From Paenibacillus sp. FSL R5-0912 (GTDB taxonomy: Bacteria > Bacillota > Bacilli > Paenibacillales > Paenibacillaceae), in contig NZ_CP009282.1 in assembly GCF_000758605.1 (NCBI RefSeq), forward strand, positions 5,456,001 through 5,520,000: DNA of 64,000 nucleotides. Reading direction: 5' to 3'. Made by a program: the position numbers and the translations under genes. Below, piece after piece: positions 52,051 through 61,213 of this stretch. The notes under the pieces were generated by a model. That model had not been told where the DNA came from and searched no databases. It worked only from the letters and a program-made list of their open reading frames with translations. Every line of letters starts with the position of its first letter. Positions within the stretch are counted from its first letter, which is position 1.

Positions 52051-52614
52051 TCAGCAGACTGGAGGCCGTGATCCTGTGCCCAACCGGCAGCTGCCGTTCC
52101 GGCTGGTACAATGCCCATGGCTTCGGAGCTTACTAGAATAGCGGGCCGGCTGCACAAGCGGCAGGGCGATCCGGCTAAAGATCGTCCAGTGGCCGGCAGC
52201 ATCAATACGGGCGGATTCAATAATCTCATCATGAATGCCGAGGAAAAACTGTCTCAGCAAAAAGGTTCCCAGCACACCTGAAGCGGCAAGCAGCACATGC
52301 CCGATATGACTGTCAAACAGTCCAAGCCAGCGGTACATAATAAATTGCGGAACGAGAATGGCTTGGGTTGGAATCATAAAGGTGGCTAAGACAACCAGGA
52401 ACAGCATATCCCGTCCCTTAAAAATAACCTTCGAGAATCCATAGGCTGCCATGGCGGAAATAATCAATGACAGCGCTGTCGACATCAACGTTACCTTCGT
52501 ACTATTCCAGTAATAAAGTGAGAACGGTACGGCTCCAGCCCATACCTGCCTGTAATTCTCCACCATATTCCATTTCGTTGGAAGCCATTGTTGGGATGGT
52601 ACAGTACTCTCCAT
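52051..52614 (-). pseudogene. Remnant of MalG-like sugar permease, truncated at both ends
   Basis: Minus-strand codons from about 52600 to 52144 encode the central part of a CUT1 permease (ENYRQVWAGAVPFSLYYWNS, then YGFSKVIFKGRDML, EAA loop DEIIESARIDAAGHW, IALPLVQPA). The first transmembrane segment is missing. The last two are replaced after LPLVQPA by unrelated sequence (RYSSKLRSHG) to a stop at 52051. The upstream end is fused to the MalF-like remnant in a different frame, and the nominal ATG at 52614 belongs to that partner's codons. Not functional. Confidence 0.8.
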
Positions 52615-52930
52615 AATAGGGCTATAGCAACAAAGCTCGAAATGAAGGGCATGAAATAAATCACTTTGAAAAAGGTTTTGAAATACGTTGCTTTGTTAAT
52701 TAATGCTGCCAGCACCAACGCCAGAAACATCGCTACTGGGACCACGGCAATCATAATAAGGTTGTTAATCAGCGAACGGTGAAAGGATTCATCCTGCACC
52801 AGCCTGGTGTAGTTGTCCAGGCCGACAAAATGAAACCCTTCCAGCCCGGACACAAAATCCCCATCCGAGAAGCTAATCACACCGGATAAGAGAATCGGAA
52901 TGATCACCAGGGTTATGGTCAGAATTATCC
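52595..52930 (-). pseudogene. Remnant of MalF-like sugar permease
   Basis: Minus-strand codons from about 52930 to 52600 encode TM1 (IILTITLVIIPILLS), VGLDNYTRLVQDESFHRSLINNL, and on to FVAIALLWRVLYHP, where similarity stops and the sequence runs out of frame into the MalG-like remnant. About the last half, including the EAA loop, is gone. The N terminus is cut off at the junction with the kinase relic near 52930. The permease order (MalF then MalG, minus strand, kinase divergent) resembles that at 30232-35488. Confidence 0.75.
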
Positions 52931-53932
52931 GGGAGCACTCTCTGGAAAAAGCCACGCAATCCTTAACGATTGTGCAGTCACAGATTGATGTGATCTTCGA
53001 AGAGATGGTCTCGGTCTCGAATTTTGTCCACTTTGATCCGGAGATCAAGACCCTGCTTGAGGATGCCAAGACCAATCCGGTCGCCGCAAGAACCTTGACC
53101 AGCCGGCTGGAGCAGGTGGCTGGCGATACCCTCGACTTACGCATCACGCTTCTGGACAAGGAAGGACATGCCTATTCTGATTATTCCTTCTACGACTATG
53201 ATCCGCGTCAATTTATTGGACAAGGCTGGTTCCCAACCCTGGAGAAGCTCTCCCCGTATGACACTTTATTCATGGGGCAGAAGCTAATTATCTGAACTCC
53301 CTTGAGCCTGAGAAGCCGTTTGTATTCATGAGAGCCCGGGCATTAAGAGAAGGGATTGCCGCTCCGCCCTATGCATACCTTATTGTCAGCCGCAGTGAAG
53401 CCTCCATTCGTGAGCGGTTTGCTTCATTAGAGGAAGATGTTTATCTGCTGAATGATAAGGATACGATTCTGTCCAACCGGAACCAGGCCCTGATAGGATC
53501 TGATTTCAATACCCTTTTGCCGATCGATGAGCTGGCGTTCCCGGATATCGTAGAATTTAAGAACGAGAACCAGCTTCTCCTCTCGCTGCCGCTTAAATAT
53601 GCCAAATGGAGGTTAGTCAGCGTAGCCCCCTATGAACAGCTGACGGAAAGATTGAATGGGATCAACCGGACCGGCCTGATCTTTCAAACCGTATTTGCGG
53701 TCAGTTTTTTGTTCGCGTTAACGTATTTACTGCGAAGATTTACCAAGCCTGTACTTGTCATGTGAATAAAGACTTGCTGCTGGAGACCGTTCCGCGGTTT
53801 ATTCTCCAGCCGATTATTGAGAATGCTTATAAGCACGGATTCGTACAAGGCGGGGGCAATATTGAGAGCCTTCACGGACACCGTACAATCGTACAATTAG
53901 TACTGCCTGTGAAGCGGATTGGAGTGGATTAA
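52925..53932 (+). pseudogene. Remnant of YesM-type sensor kinase, several deletions
   Basis: The reading frame starts inside the gene (IIREHSLEKATQSLTI), so the first membrane helix is missing. Extracellular sensor sequence follows to MGQKLI, where one missing base near 53288 shifts the frame; the next frame continues YLNSLEPEKPF to the second membrane helix (TGLIFQTVFAVSFLFALTYL) and KPVL. HAMP and the phospho-acceptor His are absent. The text resumes with part of the ATPase (VNKDLLLETVPRFILQPIIENAYKHG), then a second gap joins GGGNIE to the extreme C terminus ending KRIGVD. At least three deletions plus one frameshift. Confidence 0.85.
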
Positions 53933-53933
53933 C

Positions 53934-54472
53934 GTGTTATACAAAGTAGTATTAGCCGATGATCACTATCCCGTACTGGAATATCTGAGCGCCAGTATTC
54001 CCTGGGATACCTTAGGCCTGGAGCTGTCAGCTTCTTGCTCTGACGGCAAACAAGCCTGGGAAGCCTGCCAGCTGCATCAGCCTGATATTCTGCTCACAGA
54101 TATCGGCATGCCGGCGATGGACGGACTGGAATTAATCCGGAAGGCCCGGGAAGTAAATCCCCAGCTCCAGGCGATTATCCTGTCCTGCCACGGGGAATTC
54201 GAATATGCCCAACAGGCAGTGAAATTGAATGTTGCCGAATATATATTGAAAGAAAGCCTGCAAATTGATCAGGTCATTTCAGTATTGACTGAGGCGGTTT
54301 CCCGGCTGGAGATCAGAATGATCTCCCAGAATAATTACCTCCAGATGCAGAAGCTGGTCTCGCAGAACCACTCTGCAATCCGGACGAGATTTATCCGTAT
54401 GTTCCTCGAGCAGCCAGTCTGGGATGAGGCTGAATGGGTATGACTCCGGTAGAATACCGGAAATTGATCTAA
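53934..54472 (+). pseudogene. Truncated YesN-type response regulator
   Basis: GTG at 53934 (GGAGTGG upstream) opens an intact receiver (LADDHYPVLEYL, Asp in LLTDIGMPAMDG, Lys in YILKESL) and part of the linker to a stop at 54443 (QPVWDEAEWV). In another frame the next codons read GMTPVEYRKLI and stop at 54470-54472, the typical end of an AraC domain. An internal deletion thus removed the DNA-binding region except its last residues. The receiver could still be translated, but would lack output. Confidence 0.82.
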
Positions 54473-54570
54473 GCCCCTCTTTTTGGCAAAGCCAACCATT
54501 GTGATTCAATAAGAAACCAAAGGGGTAAATTTAATCCGAAGTTATATCCATTAAATTTTAAGTATCGAAA

Positions 54571-54600
54571 AGACCTTCAAAGCGGAAGGTCTATTTTTCA
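54571..54600 (+). terminator. Intrinsic terminator
   Basis: AGACCTTC-AAAGCG-GAAGGTCT followed by ATTTTTC. It lies between the regulator relic and the hybrid kinase gene. Confidence 0.85.
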
Positions 54601-54631
54601 CGACAATAAAAACTTACTTAAGGAGGACGCC

Positions 54632-56518
54632 ATGCATCGAGTAAACCTGAATCAGGAACGGTTCAACCAGCAGGTCATAGATAATGCCTCCTTTGGAATC
54701 GCACTGGTTGGATCAGAAGGTGTGATATTGACTGTTAACCCCGCCATGGAACGGATCTTTGGCTATTCCAAGGCTGAGTTTGACGGAATGAAGCTGCAAG
54801 AACTTTTCAATCCCGATGATGAATTCGGAAATATACATGATCTTAGGGAGCTCTTGGGTGACCGAACGGATATACAGCTTGAAACGCGGTTTCTTTCAAA
54901 AAAAAGGGATCAGATGTGGGGAATGCTCACTCTCAAGTTTTTCAGCGAGGCGGATCATCCATCGTATTACATTTGTCAAATCGTTGACATCACTAAGCAA
55001 AAGGAATCCGAGCAGCGCCTTCAGGAGTCCGTAGAGCGGTACACATCGCTAAAAAAATACAACCATGACTCCGTCATTTCCTTTGGCCTGGACGGCCGGA
55101 TTATTAACGCCAACCGTATGGCTGAAAAAATAACCGGCTACTCCATCGAGTCTGATCTGATCGGAATGGAACTGGCCCTTCTGATTGGACAGGAGAGTGT
55201 CCAGAACATTCTGGACAGATCTCTATATGATGAATCGGTTGATCAGCATATCAATACGCTTTATACCAAAAATGGAGAAGTCATAGAAGTGCTTACCAGT
55301 ATTGCACCGATTTACGTGAATAATCAAAATATCGGATTCTACCTTATATGCAAAGACATTTCCGAGCAGAGACAGCTGCTGCTTGCCAAGGAAGCCGCCG
55401 AATCCACAAACAGGGCAAAAAGCGAGTTTCTGGCTATGATGAGCCATGAAATCCGCACTCCGATGAACGGGGTTGTAGGCATGACGGATATCCTGCTCGA
55501 TACCACGGAGCTTACCGGAGAGCAGCAGAGCTATGTGGAAATTATCCGTAAAAGCGGAGAAACCCTGCTCAATATTATCAATGACATCCTTGATTTGTCC
55601 AAAATCGAGGCAGGCCGTACTGAACTGCAGGAGCATACATTTGATCTGCGCAAATGCATCAAGGACAGCTTTGCTGTCATTTCCATAAGTGCTGCCCAAA
55701 AGAACCTGGAACTCTCCAGCACCATAAATCATGATGTTCCCGACCATATATACGGCGACAGCGAACGGTTAAAGCAGGTACTTCTGAACCTGCTCGGCAA
55801 TGCTGTTAAATTCACGCAGAGCGGCAGTATATCGGTAAAAGTGAAGCTTGTCCGGGAAACTCCGTTCATGTTGGCCTTCACGGTGACAGATACAGGCATT
55901 GGAATTAATCCCTCCCGGCTTAACGAGATCTTTGAGCCCTTCGCGCAGATTGACAGTTTTATGTCACGCCAACATGAAGGCACCGGCCTCGGACTTGCTA
56001 TCAGCCGCAGAATTATCGGTATGATGGGCGGCGAGATCTATGCAGAGAGTGACGGCAAAAGAGGCTCCTCCTTCACCTTCACGATCAAGCCCAAGAAAGC
56101 TGAAGACAGTTACAGCCAAGAGACTCCCTTGAACAAACTTCCTGCCACACGCGAGGTGAGCATCCTCCTTGCGGAAGACAATTATATTAACCAGCTGGTG
56201 ATGACCAAGACACTTGAAAAAATAGGTCACAGGATTACTACCGTAACAAACGGGATAGATGCAGTCGAAGCAGCATGTAAACAGCCGTTTGATCTCATAT
56301 TAATGGATCTGCATATGCCGATTATGAACGGCTTCGAGGCGGTAAAGAGGATCAGAGAGGAGCTTAAGGAGAAGAGTCCGCCTATCATCGCGGTTACAGC
56401 CAATGCGCTGAAGGGGGACCGGGAAAAGTGCCTGGCTGCAGGGATGGACGAGTATGTCAGTAAGCCTGTAAAGCGTGAAGTCATTCTGAAGCTTATAAAC
56501 CAGTTTGTGCAAAAATAG
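54632..56518 (+). CDS. Soluble hybrid histidine kinase, PAS-PAS-HK-REC
   Basis: Cytoplasmic sensor of 628 residues with no membrane segment. PAS 1 about 10-125 (NASFGIALVGSEG), PAS 2 about 135-250 (HDSVISFGLDGRI), HisKA with His in LAMMSHEIRTPMNG, HATPase_c (NLLGNAVKFTQSG, GTGLGLAISRR), and a C-terminal receiver about 505-625 (AEDNYINQLV, phospho-acceptor Asp in LILMDLHMPIMNGFEA, Lys in YVSKPVKRE). No HPt domain or separate regulator is adjacent, so its output partner is elsewhere. The ATG follows AAGGAGGA. Confidence 0.93.
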   Translation: MHRVNLNQERFNQQVIDNASFGIALVGSEGVILTVNPAMERIFGYSKAEFDGMKLQELFNPDDEFGNIHDLRELLGDRTDIQLETRFLSKKRDQMWGMLTLKFFSEADHPSYYICQIVDITKQKESEQRLQESVERYTSLKKYNHDSVISFGLDGRIINANRMAEKITGYSIESDLIGMELALLIGQESVQNILDRSLYDESVDQHINTLYTKNGEVIEVLTSIAPIYVNNQNIGFYLICKDISEQRQLLLAKEAAESTNRAKSEFLAMMSHEIRTPMNGVVGMTDILLDTTELTGEQQSYVEIIRKSGETLLNIINDILDLSKIEAGRTELQEHTFDLRKCIKDSFAVISISAAQKNLELSSTINHDVPDHIYGDSERLKQVLLNLLGNAVKFTQSGSISVKVKLVRETPFMLAFTVTDTGIGINPSRLNEIFEPFAQIDSFMSRQHEGTGLGLAISRRIIGMMGGEIYAESDGKRGSSFTFTIKPKKAEDSYSQETPLNKLPATREVSILLAEDNYINQLVMTKTLEKIGHRITTVTNGIDAVEAACKQPFDLILMDLHMPIMNGFEAVKRIREELKEKSPPIIAVTANALKGDREKCLAAGMDEYVSKPVKREVILKLINQFVQK

Positions 56519-56652
56519 GATATGGATGCGCAGACCTTCACAGAATATACCGGAGGTCTGCTAATGCGTCTAGTATATGAATAGATATCTGGATAATATC
56601 CTGCACACCCAAACATAATAAAGATGATTTATATATGGAAGGGGTGCTCACA

Positions 56653-58314
56653 ATGTCAAAAGAACGGCTACGGATTGCTGCATTAGGCGGTGTACACGAG
56701 ATAGGCAAAAATATGTATTTCCTGCAATATGGGGATGATATCGTGGCTATTGATTGCGGGTCCAAATTTCCTGACGAGAGCCTGCTTGGGATCGACTTAA
56801 TTATTCCGGATGTAGCTTTTTTATTAGAAAATATCGATAAGGTACGGGCCCTGGTTGTAACTCACGGACATGAGGATCATATCGGAGGTATCCCTTACCT
56901 GCTGAAGCAATTAAATATTCCTCTCTACGCCTCCCGCCTGACCCTGGGATTAATCGAGAATAAGCTCAAAGAACACGGGCTTCTACGTCAAGCCAGCCTG
57001 AATTGCATCAATTCGGACTCCATCCTCACGTTCGGCCAAATCACCACTAGCTTCTTTAATACCAATCACAGTATTCCGGACTGCCTGGGTATTGTCTTTG
57101 ATACCCCCGAAGGAACTGTTGTCCACACGGGCGATTTCAAATTCGATATGACCCCGGTGAACAAACAATATCCGGATATACATAAAATGGCGGACATTGG
57201 AAAAAAAGGTGTCCGGTTTCTGCTCTCGGAGAGCACGAATGCTGAACGTCCCGGATTTACTCCATCCGAGCAGCTGGTGGGCGCCCATTTGGAAGAGGCC
57301 TTCAAGAAAGCAGAGCGCAGAATCTTTGTCTCCACCTTCGCCTCCAATGTACACAGGCTGCAGCAAATCGTTGATGCCGCTATCCTCACGGGGCGGAAGC
57401 TTGCCTTGCTTGGACGGAGTATGGTGAACGTTGTTGCTGTGTCTAGGGAGCTGGGTTACTTGACCATTCCTGAGGGAATGCTGGTCGAACCTGCGGAGGC
57501 TGCCAAGCTGCCGCTGCATGAAATAGCTGTCCTGTGTACGGGAAGTCAAGGCGAGCCTATGGCGGCATTATCCCGCTTGGCGAATTCAAGCAACCGGCAG
57601 ATGGAAATCGGTGCCGGAGATACCGTGCTCCTTGCAGCCAATCCGATTCCGGGCAATGAACGCAATGTATCCAGGATTGTAGACAATCTGTATCTCCTCG
57701 GCGCACGGGTGATTTATGGATCGCGCAGCGAGCTTCACGTGTCCGGCCACGGCAGCCAGGAGGAATTAAAGCTGATGCTGACCTTAATGAAGCCGGAGTA
57801 CTTCATTCCGATTCATGGGGAATACCGGATGCTGCATCACCACCGCTTATTGGCCGAAGCTGTCGGGGTACAGGGAGATCATATCTTCCTGCTCAAAAAT
57901 GGCGAGCTGGTGGAGTCGGCAGAAGGAGTTGTCCGCCAATCAGGAAGGGTGACTGCCGGGCAGATTTTTGTGGATGGCCTTGGAATTGGCGACATTGGCA
58001 ATGTAGTCTTGCGGGACCGGCGCCAATTATCTGCTGACGGGGTACTGATCACGGTTATTACTCTTAGTCAATCGGATGGGCGGCTGTTGAACGAGCCGGA
58101 TACGATTTCGCGGGGATTCATTTATGTCCGCAATTCAGACAATCTGATGGATGAGATCAATCAGTTGGTCAAGGCAACTCTTCAGAAGATGAGCGAGGCT
58201 GACTTAGGTCAGTGGAATATTATTAAGCAGACCCTAAAGGTCACATTAAGCAAATTTCTTTATGAGAAGACGAAACGCCGTCCCATGATTCTCCCTATCA
58301 TTATTGAAGTGTAA
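56653..58314 (+). CDS. Ribonuclease J
   Basis: Cytoplasmic metallo-beta-lactamase/beta-CASP nuclease of 553 residues for RNA processing and decay. Metal-binding motifs VTHGHEDHIGG, HTGDFKFD and PIHGEYRML; beta-CASP region with STFASNVHRLQQI and GRSMVN; C-terminal domain ends with IIEV. The ATG at 56653 follows GAAGGGG by eight bases; the ATG at 56635 lacks such a site. Firmicutes usually carry RNase J1 and J2; this could be either or an extra copy, and the HxHxDH motif is intact, so it should be active. It is preceded by an unrelated kinase gene. Confidence 0.92.
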   Translation: MSKERLRIAALGGVHEIGKNMYFLQYGDDIVAIDCGSKFPDESLLGIDLIIPDVAFLLENIDKVRALVVTHGHEDHIGGIPYLLKQLNIPLYASRLTLGLIENKLKEHGLLRQASLNCINSDSILTFGQITTSFFNTNHSIPDCLGIVFDTPEGTVVHTGDFKFDMTPVNKQYPDIHKMADIGKKGVRFLLSESTNAERPGFTPSEQLVGAHLEEAFKKAERRIFVSTFASNVHRLQQIVDAAILTGRKLALLGRSMVNVVAVSRELGYLTIPEGMLVEPAEAAKLPLHEIAVLCTGSQGEPMAALSRLANSSNRQMEIGAGDTVLLAANPIPGNERNVSRIVDNLYLLGARVIYGSRSELHVSGHGSQEELKLMLTLMKPEYFIPIHGEYRMLHHHRLLAEAVGVQGDHIFLLKNGELVESAEGVVRQSGRVTAGQIFVDGLGIGDIGNVVLRDRRQLSADGVLITVITLSQSDGRLLNEPDTISRGFIYVRNSDNLMDEINQLVKATLQKMSEADLGQWNIIKQTLKVTLSKFLYEKTKRRPMILPIIIEV

Positions 58315-58465
58315 ACGGAATTTCAAAGGGGTAATATTTCTGTAATTTTTGCAGATTATCGGGAATGCTAACCCTGTTTCCATTTCAAAGATAAAGGAGC
58401 TTACTTATAACTTCTTGTTACCCCTCTCAATGGATTGGATTCTCCAAAACTGATTTTACAAATTT

Positions 58466-58497
58466 AAGGCCTGCGGATTCCGCAGGCCTTTCATTTT
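58466..58497 (+). terminator. Intrinsic terminator after ribonuclease J
   Basis: AAGGCCTGCGG-ATT-CCGCAGGCCTT, then TCATTTT, about 150 bp past the stop. Confidence 0.85.
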
Positions 58498-58546
58498 GGT
58501 TGTCCTACAAACTACTTTATCAGAATAAACTAACGGTATAACGGGG

Positions 58547-59185
58547 GTGGACAATATTAACATTTTTGTAGGTTATATCTTTCTGGGTTTATCCCTTTCG
58601 GCGCCCATCGGTCCCATTAACGCAGCACAGCTGGACAAGGGTCTCCGCGGAGGATTTCTGCACGCCTGGGCGGTTGGCCTTGGTGCAGTCAGCGCAGATA
58701 TTATTTACATGCTGCTCGTCTATTTCGGCATGATTCATTTGCTGGATGCTCCGTTTGTCAAGGCTTTTCTGTGGCTGTTCGGATTCTTTGTCCTTGTCTA
58801 CACAGGGGTGGAGAGCATCAAGAGTTCGGGTGAAGTTTCGGTAGCAGAACTGAGAGGAAGTGAAGCCTCCCTGTTCAAATCCTTTCTATCCGGGTTTCTG
58901 ATGTCACTGTTCAATCCCCTCTCTATTCTGTTCTGGCTAGGCATTTACGGATCAATATTGGCCGAAGCGGCAAGCCAGTACCCGATGCACCAGCTGCTGC
59001 TGTACAGCGGAGCCATCGTGCTGGGGATACTGCTCTGGGATGTCACCATGGCAGCGGCCTCCAGCATTTTCCGCAAATTCCTGACCGTCCGGGTGCTAAA
59101 AGCAATCTCTGTATGCTCCGGTCTGTCACTGGTCGGATTTGGTTTCTATTTTGGTGTACAGGCTGTTCAGCTGCTCTTTCTCTAG
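58547..59185 (+). CDS. LysE-family translocator
   Basis: Membrane exporter of 212 residues with about six segments. The family motif near the N terminus is SLSAPIGPINAAQLDKGLRGG, and the central LFNPLSILFWLGIYG is also typical. LysE/RhtB proteins export amino acids or related small molecules; the substrate is not determinable. The start is probably the GTG at 58547, partly overlapping GGGGGTGG, which is unusual; a nearby ATT cannot be excluded. Monocistronic. Confidence 0.88.
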   Translation: MDNINIFVGYIFLGLSLSAPIGPINAAQLDKGLRGGFLHAWAVGLGAVSADIIYMLLVYFGMIHLLDAPFVKAFLWLFGFFVLVYTGVESIKSSGEVSVAELRGSEASLFKSFLSGFLMSLFNPLSILFWLGIYGSILAEAASQYPMHQLLLYSGAIVLGILLWDVTMAAASSIFRKFLTVRVLKAISVCSGLSLVGFGFYFGVQAVQLLFL

Positions 59186-59346
59186 AGCATTCAGCATCCG
59201 CGAAGTGAGCGGACTTCCCGGAATGCGTTTCTGGACTTTTATCACATTTTTCAACAATCAAAATTTGTTCATTTTTTGTTCAGTTAAGACGTTTACACTG
59301 TTTCAATACTCTCACACGTATATGCAGATGAGAAAAGATTATCCCA
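59186..59346. other. Short gene-free spacer
   Basis: AT-rich sequence between the LysE gene and a kinase relic. A TTTTTCAACAATC stretch is present, but no convincing promoter or terminator. Confidence 0.4.
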
Positions 59347-59565
59347 ATTAAGTATACGGAGCAAGGAGAGATTATTATTGAAGCCTCTACTGTTGGTGAC
59401 CGGGTTAAGGTCAGTATTACGGATACAGGAGTAGGAAGGGATGATGAAACCACGGCCCGAATATTCAATCCGAATGAACAGGGGCAACAAACTGTTGAAG
59501 GTGGAATAGTCCCTTCATCACAGCAGCAGATGCACTTGATACCAGAAGATGCTTCATCCAATTGA
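59347..59565 (+). pseudogene. Relic of a histidine kinase ATPase domain
   Basis: In-frame codons without a start encode IKYTEQGEIIIEA, then RVKVSITDTGVGRDDETTARIFNPNEQG, which match the N box end and G1 box (DTGVG) of HATPase_c. It then degenerates into QQTVEGG...EDASSN and a stop at 59563. The dimerisation domain, the N box asparagine and the G2 box are absent. The upstream sequence is unrelated, so this is a fragment left by deletion. Confidence 0.75.
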
Positions 59566-59650
59566 ACAATACTACCTCCAGGCTGTTGGAAGAGATCACG
59601 CGGGGGGCAGTGGCTGAGTCTAACATTCGAGAAAGGTTTTTTGGGTATTC

Positions 59651-59673
59651 AAAAAGGCACCCTGAGGTGCCTT
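59651..59673 (-). terminator. Terminator after the methyltransferase operon
   Basis: Minus-strand GGCACC-TCAG-GGTGCC followed by TTTTTG, about 30 bp past the stop. Confidence 0.85.
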
Positions 59674-59700
59674 TCATATCGGTGTTTGAAGAGTGCTTTG

Positions 59701-60450
59701 TCATTTCTCAGCACAGATCATGAACATCGGCGTTGACCGGTTCAGGACCTGCTGTTTCTCGTCCAGTACTTTGGCGTTCAGATTCTCTTCAGCATAGATA
59801 ACGGAGTACCCTTCTTCCTTGAGAGTCAGTATATCCCATTCTGGACGCCACTCTCTGGTCAGGGGCAAAACAAGGCTCAGACGGTCAGTTTCCTCTATAT
59901 CCTTATGATGCGGAAGCTCACCGAAACCCTTATCCACATAGGCTTGCTGATCCTCTGCGTGCTTCCGCTTCATCTCTTCGTCCCAAAGATGACGATTCCA
60001 GTTGGCATCAAAGACCAGCAGCCGTCCTCCCGGCTTAAGGACTCTTCTCCACTCTTTGTAGGCTGACTGCGGATGGGTGAGGCTCCAGGTGACATTGCGG
60101 CACACGATCAGATCGAAGCTCTCCGCAGCAAAGTCAAGCCTGTGCGAATCCATCTTGCGGAAAGTAACCGTCACACCCTCCCGGCTGGTGTGGGCCCGCG
60201 CTTCTTCCAGCATATTGTCGGTGCAATCAATCGCAGTAACCAGATGCCCGGCACTTGAGAGAATCACCGAGAAGAAGCCGGGGCCACAGCCTATATCAAG
60301 AACATGCAATCTTTCCTTCTGTGGTGCATGGGCGAGGATAAGCTTCAGCCAGGCTTCCCGCTGGAATCCGTTAAGCTCCTTTTGAATACCTTCACTATAC
60401 AGCCCCGCTTCGCCTTCCCAATACATTTCCACCTCTTGTTGTATACTCAT
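59701..60450 (-). CDS. Class I SAM-dependent methyltransferase
   Basis: Cytoplasmic enzyme of 249 residues. Motif I VLDIGCGPGFFSVIL, motif II Asp in TAIDCTDNML, then FRKMDSHRL and DLIVCRNVTWSL (motif IV region), RVLKPGGRLLVFD. Closely similar in layout to the neighbour at 60458 (both have CRxVxWxLxxPQxAYxEW), so the two are paralogs. The ATG follows GGAGTGA, 7 bp after the upstream stop. Last gene of the ABC operon. The acceptor is unknown; a small molecule handled by the importer is possible. Confidence 0.88.
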   Translation of the reverse strand: MSIQQEVEMYWEGEAGLYSEGIQKELNGFQREAWLKLILAHAPQKERLHVLDIGCGPGFFSVILSSAGHLVTAIDCTDNMLEEARAHTSREGVTVTFRKMDSHRLDFAAESFDLIVCRNVTWSLTHPQSAYKEWRRVLKPGGRLLVFDANWNRHLWDEEMKRKHAEDQQAYVDKGFGELPHHKDIEETDRLSLVLPLTREWRPEWDILTLKEEGYSVIYAEENLNAKVLDEKQQVLNRSTPMFMICAEK

Positions 60451-60457
60451 CTATCAT

Positions 60458-61213
60458 TCACTCCTTCTTGGCAAGTATCATGAACCGGTTTACATTCTGA
60501 TAGCCGTATTTCAAATAATTCAGCGGCATCGCACGGGCAGGGATAAAGTTCCGCTGAACATCAATACTGCGGAACTCGGCCAGTCTTAGTGCGGCCTCAT
60601 CAGCTTCAGGCCGCAGTACATTAACAAAGGGCAGCCCGCTTAACAGCTCCTTATCTTGACTGCTCCGCTGGCGGATTCTTTGTTCTGTAAGCAGGATCAG
60701 TGTCCAGGATAAGGCATACCAAAGTCTGCGGAATACAGTCTTGCTCTCTTTATATAAATAGTTGCCGTCAAAAATAATCAAGGTCCCGCCCGGTTTCAGC
60801 ACCCGGTACCATTCGGCATAAGCCCGCTGCGGATCAGGCAGCGTCCATACCACATCCCTGCAGACCACTGCATCGAAGCTATCTTCTAGCTCCATATCCA
60901 AGCCGGCAGCATCACCGACATAAGCCGGAACCTGGTATCCGTAACTTTTGAAATTCCGTGAAGCTCTTTCAATCATTCCCGGAGAAGCATCCAAGGCTGT
61001 AGGCAGATGACCCATCTGTGATAAGAGGATGGAGAAAAATCCGGGGCCTGTTCCTACATCCAGCACCTTTTGCCCGGGTTTTGTCCCCAGCCCTTTCATA
61101 AGCAGCTGCTTCCAGAGGCTGATGGTTTTTGGGCTGCGGAATTGCGTCTGTATGACTTTGTCATAACTCTCCGAGCTTGAAGTCCAGTATTTCGAGATCT
61201 CTTTCAGCATCAT
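60458..61213 (-). CDS. Class I SAM-dependent methyltransferase
   Basis: Cytoplasmic enzyme of 251 residues. Motif I VLDVGTGPGFFSILL, TALDASPGMIE, and FDAVVCRDVVWTLPDPQRAYAEWYRVLKPGG. The C-terminal third differs from the neighbour and contains a hydrophobic stretch (WYALSWTLILLTEQ). The ATG overlaps the stop of the solute-binding protein gene as ATGA, so it is translationally coupled to a transport protein, which is unusual and points to a shared pathway. Confidence 0.88.
   Translation of the reverse strand: MMLKEISKYWTSSSESYDKVIQTQFRSPKTISLWKQLLMKGLGTKPGQKVLDVGTGPGFFSILLSQMGHLPTALDASPGMIERASRNFKSYGYQVPAYVGDAAGLDMELEDSFDAVVCRDVVWTLPDPQRAYAEWYRVLKPGGTLIIFDGNYLYKESKTVFRRLWYALSWTLILLTEQRIRQRSSQDKELLSGLPFVNVLRPEADEAALRLAEFRSIDVQRNFIPARAMPLNYLKYGYQNVNRFMILAKKE

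Noticed and set aside
52491..53159. Single 222-codon minus-strand gene
   Set aside because: Its first 75 codons are antisense to the kinase relic, and its last 35 are out-of-frame sequence of the MalG-like relic. Only the middle is a real MalF-like fragment.
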